Assembly (NCBI GenBank): GCA_028023455.1
Contig: JAQFVV010012422.1
Coordinates: 8,404,337 to 8,468,336, forward strand
Origin: Epiperipatus broadwayi
Lineage: Eukaryota > Onychophora > Udeonychophora > Euonychophora > Peripatidae
Direction: 5' to 3'
Length of the DNA: 64,000 nt
In this document: positions 1 through 32,300 of the stretch, one piece after another
Numbering within the stretch: the stretch's first letter is position 1
How the letters are laid out: each line of letters opens with the position of its first letter
Translations under genes and position numbers: made by a program
The notes under the pieces: model-generated
The model's input: only the letters and a program-made list of their open reading frames with translations
Databases searched by the model: none
Told to the model about the DNA's origin: nothing

Positions 1-2974
1 AAATTAATACCGACTTCAAAACATCAAATTAATAGGAGAGTATAGCATCTTGACAATGAGAATAGTCTTATTTTGCTAATTACTTTATTTAAAAAATAAA
101 AATATGATGCAATAAGTTTTTTTTCTTATTTTTATTTTTTTCTTAACATGAATGAATAGAATGCACTCAGAAAAAAAATATATAAATGTGTTCCCTCAAT
201 TTATTGTTAGTAACTGTATTATTATTTTTTTAAAATTTTGTTTATTTATAACGTTAATTTATATATTTGTACTATACTTATAAAATAGCATTTATATTAT
301 ATATATGTTAAAAAGCACTGTTCACTTGCAGTTCAATAAACAATACATTTTCTATTCTAATCAAAGTTTATCAACAAAATGTGAGCTATTCTACATTATG
401 CGCAATGCATGCTAGGAAGGTTTGGAACGAAATTTAGCGTATATCGTAACTCAACTGTATAAACTTTGTAAAATTCAGGATACTCTTATAAGTGGATATT
501 TCAAACTTTGTCTGCAATACTAAAATTTAATCTTGTTTGATAGCCAAATTATATTTTTTTAAACAATTAGATTAATAATATTTTGTTCACTCTCTACATT
601 AAGTAGTACATTTTATACAGAGTGGCCTTTTCAAATTTCTATTTTAATACTATATTTGAGTAATATCTTTCCAGAGACTTATGTAAGTTAATCATTTTAT
701 TATATTTAAAATGCTATTTATATTATTAAAAAGAAAGAAAAAACCAAAAGTTCTTTTGAAGTGTAACATTTTGGAAAAAAAATACCCACCTAGGCCAAAC
801 TACAAGTTAACTCATAAAGCAGTTTATTATCAAGGTCAATGTTACATGAAATAAAAAATCATATATTCTGATTTATTTATAAATGAGTAAGTAAATGATT
901 TTTTTAAATTTTAACTTGTATAGTTTTCAAATGATCATTGCTGACTAAAATGTAAATATGTCGAGAGTGCATGAAAGCATATTAAAATACAATGAAATGA
1001 TTTATTTTTAAATGAATTATAATGGGACGATCCTTTTCAGGACTCGAGGAAGTCGCATCTAGCTATAGTCGGACTTTGAGTCTTCTTATAGAATGCCATG
1101 GTTGATGTGATTTAAAATACAATCCAATTCACTCCTCTATTAATAACCTCGTTACTCTCGGAATTCGAGCTCAGAGTAGAAATTTGCAATCGACTCTCTT
1201 CAGGCATTTCCACAAATATCCCATAGTAATAATAAATTTAATATAAGCTATATATAACTTCTTTATAAATATTAAATCACTAAGTTGATTTAACATATAT
1301 ATGCATGAGTATGTATATTTATAAATATTGGTTTTATTAAACGACTAAATAAAATAAACGAGACCTGTTTAATTTTAAAATCAAGTTTAATCAGTAATAA
1401 AAAACAAAATATTATCACATAAAAACATTAAAATTAGAATTATAATCTGTGCTTATATACACTAATAAATTATTTAATATTAAAAAAAAAAAAATAATGT
1501 AATCATTTACATATATATATAATTTAAAATCATGCGTATAATAAATACACATGACACATTATAAATCTACCTATTGTGTCATTAAAATAATTCAGTGTGT
1601 GTTGTATGTTTATATACGATAACATCCATTCACACTAGATTAATAATAGAATGTATTCTGATATTAGTTATGTATGTTTAAAAATATATTATGTTAATTG
1701 TCATGTAAGATTCAATTTGGAATATAATAAAACGTACTTCCAAATTGAAATAATTTAAAAACGTTTACCTTAGTCAGCTGTCATTTCCATCAGAGTATAT
1801 ATCAAAATATCAATATCTAAATTTTATTAAATAAAAATAAAGTGTTCATCTTATCAGTTCCCCACTTTAATATACGAAGTAATTTTTCTAAGTAATATAA
1901 TTATCCACAAAGGAAATAAAGTTTAAGAGTTCTTAAATTATACAATGAAGTAATCCAAGACGAGAAAGAATACGGTTTTATATCCCTCCTTAGACGAAAT
2001 AAAATGACGATGAATGTTGAAACATAAAGTTCATTGATCATCCTTAGAGGCAATCCAGATATTCATTCTTTAAATATTTATGTAGTAAAATATTTAACAT
2101 CTTCTTCAATATAATACTCCAATATTAAAGCAGCTTTTTAAATGAGAATTACGACGATTATATTTTAGGCATTGATTAAGTAGGAATAAATTTACATATT
2201 CGGGTTTAAAACATCAGTAGAAATCTCTGGCATAAATTATTTAGCCAAAGAACATCTTTATAAATTTTTGTCTTCTTAAATTTATATTTTGAAAGCTCAT
2301 TTCGAAGACGTTGATAACTTTCGTAACCTTGTTAAATTCACTGATTATTTTTTTATAGTTCTTTATAATATTCAAAGGCAGTAAATTAATTACTTGAAGC
2401 AGGTTTTAAAATATTAAATCTTCTTTTTTTTTAATTTTTCTTAAATGTGTTCTAAATTCGAACACATTTAAATTTACAAACGTAGTTCTTGCCTTTATAA
2501 CTAAATAGAAGATTATTGTTGTAACAATATTAGTTCGTTTTTATATTGGATTAATTTCAGCAAGCATATCACATAATCATGTGCACGCTCTCTATTGTTT
2601 AACATATACAATTTGTAATGAATCCCAAACGTTTATTTCCTTTGTTTTATCTGATAAAAATGCGATGTTGACTTAAGGTTTTGTCAAATGTCAAGTTTTA
2701 TATTAACAAAAAAAAAAATATATACTATTAGTTAGAAACATTTTATTTATGTGTGTGTATATATAAACTAGAATTATTCATTTTTAGAATTATTCTTTTA
2801 ATACTAAATAGTTTATATATATATAGCTGATACATGAAAAGCTTAAGATAGGTGTAAGTTATTTATATCTGTTGATTCGATATAGGCACAGTTAAATTCA
2901 CAAAGAAACACAAATTGTTTTAGGTGAGGCTCATATGGTACTCTCACATTATAAATAAATTATTCATCTGTTTT
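1..2974. other. AT-rich non-coding sequence, probably PSMD2 intron
   Basis: I see no exon here. Because the first recognisable PSMD2 exon (4,423) begins at a splice acceptor, this stretch is most likely intron. The only patch that stands out is about 1,020-1,215, which is clearly richer in G+C and CpG than its surroundings and contains words such as CTTCAGGCATTTCC. I could not assign it to an exon or a known repeat. Homopolymer A/T runs and short TA repeats fill the rest. Confidence 0.5.
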
Positions 2975-3290
2975 CCTGAAGGTTTATGATGATGGTGTTC
3001 TAGTTGTATTTTTATATTGGACTATTTCCATATCTAATATATGTATTGAATGTCTTTAGAAAAATTTTATTTTATTTAAATATTCCAAATACATTCATCT
3101 GTTAGTAATAGCATATCAAACAGCTTAGTATATGCACAACATTTTGAGAGGTATTAGTCTCCCCTCTTCTTCAGGTGTTGCTGGCCTGACCAGTGACAGT
3201 ACTAGCATGGGATTTGAACCTGGGTCCTTAGATTCTTGAGTTTTGAATTTTAAGGTAAAGCTCTAACCAACTGAGCCATCCTGCCGAAGG
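2975..3290 (-). mobile_element. tRNA-derived SINE with a Penelope-like 3' tail
   Basis: Read on the minus strand, the unit starts with a tRNA-like head. The A-box region GGCTCAGTTGGTTAGAG is at 3,277-3,261 and the B box GGTTCAAATCC at 3,220-3,210, which are the internal RNA polymerase III promoter elements. It continues through a conserved middle (CAACACCTGAAGAAGAG, about 3,180-3,164) to a tail with TAGATATGGAAATAGTCCAA and ends near CACCATCATCATAAACC. The same head, middle and tail recur as two inverted copies at 62,365-63,030, which defines the unit at roughly 300-320 bp. The middle and tail resemble 3' ends of Penelope-like elements, and a matching tail fragment lies just beyond the PLE coding relic at 3,344-3,840. 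The family itself is unnamed here. Confidence 0.75.
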
Positions 3291-3343
3291 CAAGAGTTAG
3301 TAGAGATTTCTTATACTTAACTATGAGATTCCTTCTGATTTCT

Positions 3344-3840
3344 CTACTTTTTCTTAAGAGCAAAGTTGATTAGTGGTTTCCATACATTGTGTATACTCAC
3401 ACTAAGTTGGCTTATGAGATTTTTTGCCATTGTCATGTGAACAGCTTCTTTAAATTTTCTTTGTACCTTTTCTTCTCTATCCACTATTTTTGTATTTTCC
3501 CAATTGAACATATGTTCCATCACCTTAGACGCATCTGTTTTTTCTCTTCTAATCATCAGTTTGTGTTCTTGCAAGCGCTTTTCAATGGGATGACTGGTCT
3601 CACCAATATATGTTCTTCGACATTCACATGGTATTTCATAGATGCAGTTTTTTCTTTTCATCATTTCAAGTTTAGGCTTTGTAGATGTTAGAAATTCCTC
3701 ATAGGGTGCTATGACTCTGGAAAGCCGTTGTAATGTTATACAGATTTTCCTTCATTTATCTGCTATTTTTGGAATGTATGGGTACACTACAGTACCAATA
3801 ATTGTCTTTTCTTTAATGATTCTTTTTGTGTATTTAAACA
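3344..3840 (-). pseudogene. Penelope-like element fragment: GIY-YIG endonuclease domain
   Basis: The minus strand encodes the C-terminal GIY-YIG nuclease of a Penelope-like retroelement. Residues IYEIPCECRRTYIGET give the PLE-typical cysteine-bearing first strand (CEC) followed by YIGET, and EKRLQEHK follows with the usual R/E region. A short upstream linker to about 3,840 (FLTSTKPKLEMM) is in the same frame. The open frame of 106 residues ends at 3,344 after WKPLINFALKKK. No reverse transcriptase domain is found upstream, so this is a truncated relic. It is antisense to PSMD2. Copies of one tail repeat lie on both sides in opposite orientation (3,028-3,064 and 3,838-3,890), as is common for PLE termini. 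Confidence 0.85.
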
Positions 3841-3892
3841 TTCAATACATATATTAGATGATGGAAATAGTCCAATATACAAATACAAAATT
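3838..3892 (+). repeat. Penelope/SINE tail repeat, inverted copy
   Basis: ATATATTAGATGATGGAAAT and the following AGTCCAATATACAAATACAA match, in reverse orientation, the tail of the SINE at 2,975-3,290. Related fragments occur at about 26,020, 48,820-48,895, 62,370 and 62,980. It marks the boundary of the PLE relic. Confidence 0.6.
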
Positions 3893-4422
3893 ATTCATCT
3901 GTTTGTTAATAAGTAGGTAAATAATATTTTTTTCCAGACAATTAGCGCATAAAAAAAAATCAAAAAAATTATTATTTCAAACAAAAATGTCTGAAATATG
4001 CAATTTTCTGATTCCTTGTTTAATTTTTATTTCTGAAAATAAATATTTAAATTTACTATCATCAATATAATTTATTATTTTTCATCACTTTACGTTTATT
4101 GGCTTCTAATAGATTTGAAGATAGAAGATAAACACAAAACTACAAATTATCTTTGCAGCAATCATTGAGTACAATTTAAATGTTGATTGTAAAATTTTTG
4201 TTTATTCATAATGTAAATCTATTTTTAAAACTATAAGTATTGGGGTTGGCATATTGATACTACTTGAAAACATGGTTTTTGGGTTTATATGTTTCAAAAA
4301 AAAGCCAAGTTTTAAATAATTTTATAAATTGTGTACATTTATTAAAAAATTGAATAATGATGACAAGTAGTTTGTGATAGTAAATATTGTGTTTGTATTC
4401 GTGACTTTTTGTTTATTCTTAG
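3893..4422. other. PSMD2 intron sequence immediately upstream of the first exon in view
   Basis: AT-rich sequence with no coding content that I can recognise. It ends in a TTATTCTTAG acceptor at 4,413-4,422. Confidence 0.6.
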
Positions 4423-25607
<21,185 letters not shown>

Positions 25608-28079
25608 GGTAAACAATCTAATTGCAAAATCATTAACTGTTTAATTGTAATTTCAGTTGTGTGTGTGTGTATATATATATATTGAAGTATTATGCCCAAA
25701 TGGCGCATGTGAGATGGAGAAATGTTTAAATGAAATAAAAATATATCAGCTAATTAAACATGGCAAGATTAAGAAATAGAAAGAGATAAACAAAACAATG
25801 AAAAAAGAATTTAATAGACGATTGTTGAATAAAAAGTAATTATTCCATAGTTAAACAAATGTACATTTAGTTAATTTTGAAAATAAACCATAATTAAATT
25901 ATAAAAGAAATAATGCAATTGACAATCTATTAAACATACTTTTATTTAGTTGTTTTGAAAAACAAAATAAGGAAGTATTAAATTTGCATGATGGCATTCT
26001 ATTTATAATTAAATGTTGGAACTATTTCCACCATCTAGTTTGTTAAATGTCTTTAAAAATTTTTTTCAAATACATTGAAATTCTAAATAATAATATTTAA
26101 TAATTAAAAATATTTGCTAATTAAATTAACTAATGAATAATTAATATTTGTGAACTTTTTTTTCAAGGTATTTGTGAATACTTGGATTCGATTATTTGAA
26201 AATTAAAATTATTTATATTTTTAATTATATTTATTAGATATTTTTATTCAAATGTATATTTAGGGTGACATGTTAAAAATTAATCTTACAATAGATTAAC
26301 AATTATGAATTTGCCATATCAGAGTGGGTGTAAATTCAGCCATTTAAAATAAATTGGAAAATTTTGTAAAATAATTATAAGGAAAACTTTAAAAATTTTG
26401 TTCAGTGACATTATATAGGGATATCACTTTCACATAATTAAAAGATTCACATCAAATGAAGTGTTAGAGAGATGTGAAAATTATTAATTATAACACATTA
26501 GGTATTAATATGCTTTGCAAGATAGTTTTCAATATCATTTAATAGTGCCATTAGATGTTATTTCATTTGGTGCAATTTCTTATTTATAGAATAGAATCTT
26601 AATTGTTGATTACTTCAAAATTAAAATGATTAAGACTCATTTAACAAACATTTAAAGAAAATTCCCTATTTGCACTTCAATAAAGTATAATAACTTTAAT
26701 ACTAAGACTTAATCATATGCATTGTAAATGCTAAATCTGTAAATGAATAGCAGATACATGGTTTTTAAATGTCAAAAACATGTTATGTTAGTCTTGCTTA
26801 ATCAGTTCACTATCCATACCAATTTCAATATGTATATTATACATGTGTGTATGAAAAGAAATAGTGATAATGATAAATGCATTCATTTTTTAAATGATAT
26901 CTATTTAATATTATAATTTGTATTTATATATATATATGCTTTGTTTTTCAGGTTTATCTCACTTTCATATCTGGAACATTCTTATCTAATTTAATAAATT
27001 AAAAAAGTACTTTCTTTAAATAAATGTTTTTTTCTTTTTTCCTCCCACACACATCTTTTAGAATAAGCAGTACATAAATATGCTTTCAAACAGCTCTTTT
27101 CATGGTATTCCATAACCATCTCTTATAAGCTTCCGTAATCAATGGATACTAGATAGTAACAGTTTTATTTCATTCCGAGACGAATTTTTGGCTTACAACA
27201 TTTAACCTTAAAAATTCTGGACATAATAATTCTGGAGAAGAGTGAAGTTCTACAACTGCTTCATAATGCTTGTATTACATGAAAACAGGGAAAGTAATAT
27301 AATGTTTTGTTGGTGTGATACATAAATTTTTTATACAAGACATGCAGTATTACAAAAAATATTTACTAAGACATAGATTTTGCACTGTAAATATTAATAA
27401 GCATCTTAATCTTTAAAATAAAATACTTTCATCATCTCAGTGAATCCTTGATATATATGCCATGTTAAATCAGTCTAATCTAAAAGACTATATATTTGTG
27501 GTATTTATGTGTACTTCTCTCCTTTACTTATTTACTAATTATTTTTTTTTTAAAAAACTGTTAAATATGCTTTGCAATAAAACCTCTATTTTTCAGATAA
27601 AATAATTTATTATTAAATTTTATGATGATTTTCAAAAGACCTTATAAAGTATTCTTATTGGGAGGAGAAAGAAATGCCTATACAATACTCAGTTTGCTTT
27701 TTAAAAACATTCAAAATACAGTATAGATAAGGATAATAATCAAAGATCTTCTGAAAAGTTTGAAAGAATTTCTCTGGTTTGTATGTGTGTTTGGGATAAG
27801 AAATGATAATATTCTCAATTTAACACTGTGTATTCTTAGTAAGTATTAGTGAATAATATAAGGTTTGTAATCCATATCTGTAAATGTAAAAAGTTTCTTG
27901 ATTTAAGAGAATAAAATTCTTATACAATTTAATTGATAAGTGATGTGTATGTTTTGATAATTATTTTAGTAAATTCAAATTATTGCATCAAATAATGTTT
28001 TAGTACTGTATTGATTATGTGTACCATTCCCTCTCTCTCATACCACCAATCACCATATTCACACTTTCAGTTATTAATA
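25608..28079. other. PSMD2 3' UTR and downstream intergenic sequence
   Basis: The first AATAAA after the stop codon is at 25,734-25,739. Further copies follow (for example near 25,826), so the true cleavage site is undetermined. A (GT)n(AT)n run lies near 25,660. The rest is AT-rich. A short match to the Penelope tail repeat (AACTATTTCCACCATCTAG) is near 26,020. Confidence 0.5.
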
Positions 28080-28420
28080 GACGCATTATATCATCTACCT
28101 GGTCTGTCAATTCAGTGATGAGCAACAATGTGGATGAAGTGCCTCCAAACTGGTTTCTTGTACATTTCCAATATTGTTAATCCGGTCCATTCTGTAATAT
28201 TATTCATCCATGACAGTTTTGGTCATCTCTTCCTCTTGATCCATTCATCAATACAAATATGATATTCTTTTCAAATGTGTTAATTTGCCATGCCACATGT
28301 CCAAAATATAGTAATTTTCAGCGCTTTACCATTTCTAATAATTGTCTTTTTAGAGCAACCTTTTCAAAAGTTTTTTTCCCTTCACTGACAGAGATATGCT
28401 TTTGAAATGAAATGTTATAG
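28080..28420 (-). pseudogene. LINE ORF2 C-terminal fragment
   Basis: On the minus strand around 28,245-28,110 the translation is PKLSWMNNITEWTGLTILEM, then YKKPVWRHFIH and a stop. The pattern RxRP.xSW..NI.EWTGL is highly characteristic of the last part of jockey/R1-like LINE ORF2 proteins. The preceding bases (28,420-28,250) keep degenerate GHMAR-like similarity. A stop (TGA) in place of the Gly/Arg before PKLSW shows decay. This is a 5'-truncated relic in intergenic DNA. Confidence 0.75.
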
Positions 28421-28429
28421 AAAGATATT

Positions 28430-28883
28430 CGGCATACTTGTGTACACACCTATATGTATGCGTGTTAAAAAAAAAAAAATTGGTTTCTCTATTATAGAAT
28501 CCTCAAATTTCAATATTCCCAATTCATGTTGGAATCAAATAATCATCAATACAAGATGATTACTACATTCTTTAATTCTTTAACAGTGATTTTGGAAAAA
28601 AAAAATTCATAATTTATTTTATAACAGATTAACACATGTGTAGAAAGAGAGAGAATAGTAATATTTCTTATAGATATGTCAGTATACTTTACACAAATGC
28701 ATTTTACATATATGAATCAGTGATTTAAAATTTAGTATAACCAATGAAATGGTGATTTAAAATGTGTCTTACAACATCTGGATTGTTTTTTTTAAAGTAT
28801 TGGCTATTGATATATAAAAAGTGATTAGTATACTTCCGTACTTTATTATAAATATTCTTGAGATTTGTTAATATATATATATA
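28430..28883. other. AT-rich intergenic sequence
   Basis: No recognisable feature apart from poly(A) runs and a TA repeat near 28,870. Confidence 0.5.
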
Positions 28884-31800
28884 TTGTAACCCTCCCTGTC
28901 ATATACCGTACTCATAAACGAATCACTGCACGTTTTTAGGTGTTTAATTCCAATGTAACCTTTGTCTATATTAATCTAGAGTATACCTTCTTCTAACCGC
29001 TCTGCTTCAACACTCAACCTAACTGAGTCTAGAATATACACCTAAAAAAAAAATATGTGTTAAACCAAAGAGAAGATTTCCTTATTGGCTAAGCTCACAT
29101 GAAACTATACTTAGAGAAGATTACAAGGTGAGTAATAACTTCTGGTCAAACCAGCCTCAAAATCCACAAATAAGTAAACAAACAAAAGATTGTGAAATGA
29201 ACTTAATCTTTATCAAACTAATAAATAAATAATGATTAAATCGATGGACTGAATATGAAGTTAAAATACAAATTAAGCAATAACGAAATTAGGATATAGA
29301 TGACGGAATGGATGAGGTAAATAAATAGAAGTTAAATAATAAAATGAAATAAGTCTGAGAATGAAGAGAAAAGGAATGAATATGTATCAGAATAATGAAT
29401 GATTAAGATGATGGTAGAATAAAAGTTAATGGATGATTAAGATGATAATGGAATAAGAGCTATTGAATGGTGAGTTAATTAGGATAAAGAATTAGGATGA
29501 AAGGAGAGTAAAGGAAAATTGAAATGACAGATGAGAAAATGATGATGATGAAAGATGATATCCAGAACTCTAAATTTGATATTGAATTAAATGATAATGA
29601 AACAACTAAATCAAAAATGGATTTCAAGCTCAGCAAAACCAGAATATTCACTATAAAGTCAAAACAAGCTATAAATATTTCAGATAAAGAAGCAATTGAT
29701 ATTTTAAAATTTGGTTGACCTTTACAAAACAGTGAAGGTACATAACTCTGGTCCAACTATAATAAATAACTAAATTTAAAATCTACCATAAACTCAGATT
29801 CTACGTTTCAAATTAATATAATTTATTCTTCTCAGGGTTCATATTACTTAAAGATTATTATACAAAATATACTTGGGTCAGTGAGAGGGATTTTTCTACT
29901 ACCCAAATATAATGCACAAAACGGTTCTTGATATAAAATTAAATTAACAAACATTTCTAGTAATTTCAGAGAAACTTTATAAATTCCTTAATTATTATAA
30001 ACTGTAAGCTTCCATATGTAGGAATAATTTTCACTTGCTAAACAATAACTTACTAACTTCTTTCTCTTAAATAAGTAGTAACAATGTGATCAAGATCAGT
30101 GAATGATAAATCCGCAGGTCCAAATAAACTGATTAACCCAATATTAAGTGTTTAATCTTTAGTACATCACTTAAAATAATATATACTTTAGGTTAACAAT
30201 ATTTTGATTATTAAATAATGAGGCCCTAGATATACTTATAAATGATAGGGCTTAGCAAAATTTACTCTGATATACCAACATGTAGTAACTTATACACTCT
30301 TGATCGATGATGATTTCCATATAATCATTGGATATGTCGATAGCAATAACAATAATACTGGGTGTGTATGTTAATTAGCAATAAGACTACTAACAATTAA
30401 GTAAATGTTTAACATAACAAGATTTATTTATAGTATTTACATTTTAGTTAGATACATTACATGAAACAAGATTCTTTCATTACTACAATCAGGGATGGGG
30501 ATTACTTGATATCCCCTTAACTATACACGTATAATGACAAACTAATAGTGATATTCCTCGTATCCCTATTATTGTGAGCTATATTTTAAATATTACTCTA
30601 TCTTATAGAATAAGATAGTTACCTTAGTGGAATTATCCTACTATTTACATTACAAAATAAAATGTATATAAATCTTTGGGATAAGCAATCTTTTAAATCT
30701 ATTAATGGAGTTTTAACTTAGTATCTCAAATTGGAGCTATTTAATTTATTAAAATATGATAAGGGCAATTACCATATGCAATACTATTAATAATTTATCA
30801 TTATTTACTGTAAAAGATTCACTATATTGATGTGGGACAGACATCATAAGTTAAAATACATATATGACACAAAAATATTGCCTGTGTCCACAATCTAATC
30901 ATTTAATAATTAAATGATCTTACCGATCCATCAGCGAATCACAACTTGATAAAGATACATCCACATTGTCCATGTACACCCCTTGCTATTTTATGTAGAA
31001 GTTCTACAAACACTTAAGTTTGGTCGGTTTGCTTATAAACTGATGATGATTACACATCATCATCAAGACACTATCCCAATTAGACAAACACTATGGGTAG
31101 ACCAGTGTCCCTGTAATCTAACTTATTTTATCCTTGCTATCGGATTTTGAAATACTAAGCTTCACCATACCCGGTGGAAAACTAGCCATATACTTCATGA
31201 AGGATCTAACAATAAAGGAGGCTCTACAAAACAACATGATAGTTGTATACATAAAAAAACAACATGAAAGTTGTATACTAAAAACATGAAAGTTGTATAC
31301 TAAAATGGCCAATCATTTTATACCTTCATTGGTATAAAAGTGCAGGCAGTGCCTTGTCACGTAATATAGAATTCAGGCCATGGGATCATCCTCTCTTGGG
31401 AATTAACTATGCTCTAAGCACTAACTCTTAATCAGCCTCAACAATATCATCCTTTCATTTAATCAGCAATGGGGTATTCTCCATCATCCCATGCACAATA
31501 TTGATATCATTATATCATGCTCTTATTTAGCACAAACTCATCAGCTAAAAGCTATTACAAATTCTAATCAATACAATAGCAAGGTAAAACAACACTAATA
31601 ATAAAAGTGGAAACATAAATATTCCATTTTACAATGCATAAACTGTTAATGTTTGATAAACAAACCACCAATATATCAGTAAAACAACCCTTAATTATTT
31701 TAAAATAATTATTATACCCTTGTTATAGCAAGCCATGTACATGTACAGATGGATCAACCTACATTTGATATTTAAAATGGACATTTTAATTCATAGGCTA

Positions 31801-32300
31801 CATTAAGAAATGAAAAGGGTTTATTAAATTATTTCCTATAATAGAACAATTATGTCATGAAGTGTATAATTCTGGCAAGTGTGGGTCTGTTTATTCCCCT
31901 TTCAATATAATATTAACATTTATTTTAGCAGTGTGAGAGATAAATATTTCTCCCCCCCCCCGATAAATAATATTTACCATTATTGTTTCCCTTGATCGGA
32001 TAATATAAAATATATGTGATAGATGTATATCTTTTTGTGCATCTCTATCCTTACTAATTACATTTTATAGCATTACAAAATATATAGCATATAATAATAA
32101 AAAAAACATCCTTGAATAACACGAGTAAAAAAAAAAGTATTACAATATTATATATGTCAATAACAACAATAAACGTTTTTCCCATTATATTTTATCGTAG
32201 TCATCCCAGTTTGATCCGATCTAGTGAGCAAAAATAGCGAGAAGACTGATATGATAAGCAATATTCCTAAGTAAATAGAGATGTTGAATATCCGGTTTCA
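28884..32300. other. Unassigned higher-complexity block, possible old element
   Basis: This 3.4-kb block has visibly less homopolymer sequence than its flanks. It begins at TGTAACCCTCCCTGTC (28,884), which looks like an LTR start, and contains a promoter-like GGTATAAAAGTGC at about 31,331. Short directly repeated words (GATTAAGATGAT near 29,400) and a 64-residue Lys/Asp-rich open frame at 29,524-29,718 are present, but no domain is recognised on either strand. I found no matching second LTR. It may be a worn non-autonomous element or ordinary intergenic DNA. Confidence 0.3.
31234..31300 (+). repeat. Three copies of a 17-bp motif
   Basis: ACATGAAAGTTGTATAC (first copy with one mismatch) occurs at 31,234-31,250, 31,262-31,278 and 31,284-31,300. 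This is a small irregular tandem expansion. Confidence 0.8.

Noticed and set aside
1020-1215. Candidate upstream PSMD2 exon in a GC-richer patch
   Set aside because: No frame on either strand matches Rpn1, and there are stops in all frames.
3209-3280. Possible genuine tRNA gene on the minus strand
   Set aside because: A and B boxes are present, but the acceptor and anticodon stems do not pair, and the sequence continues into a repeated tail. It is a SINE head.
29524-29718. 64-codon open frame rich in Met, Asp and Lys
   Set aside because: It arises from a GATGATGAT-like low-complexity stretch. There are no splice signals, homology or start context.
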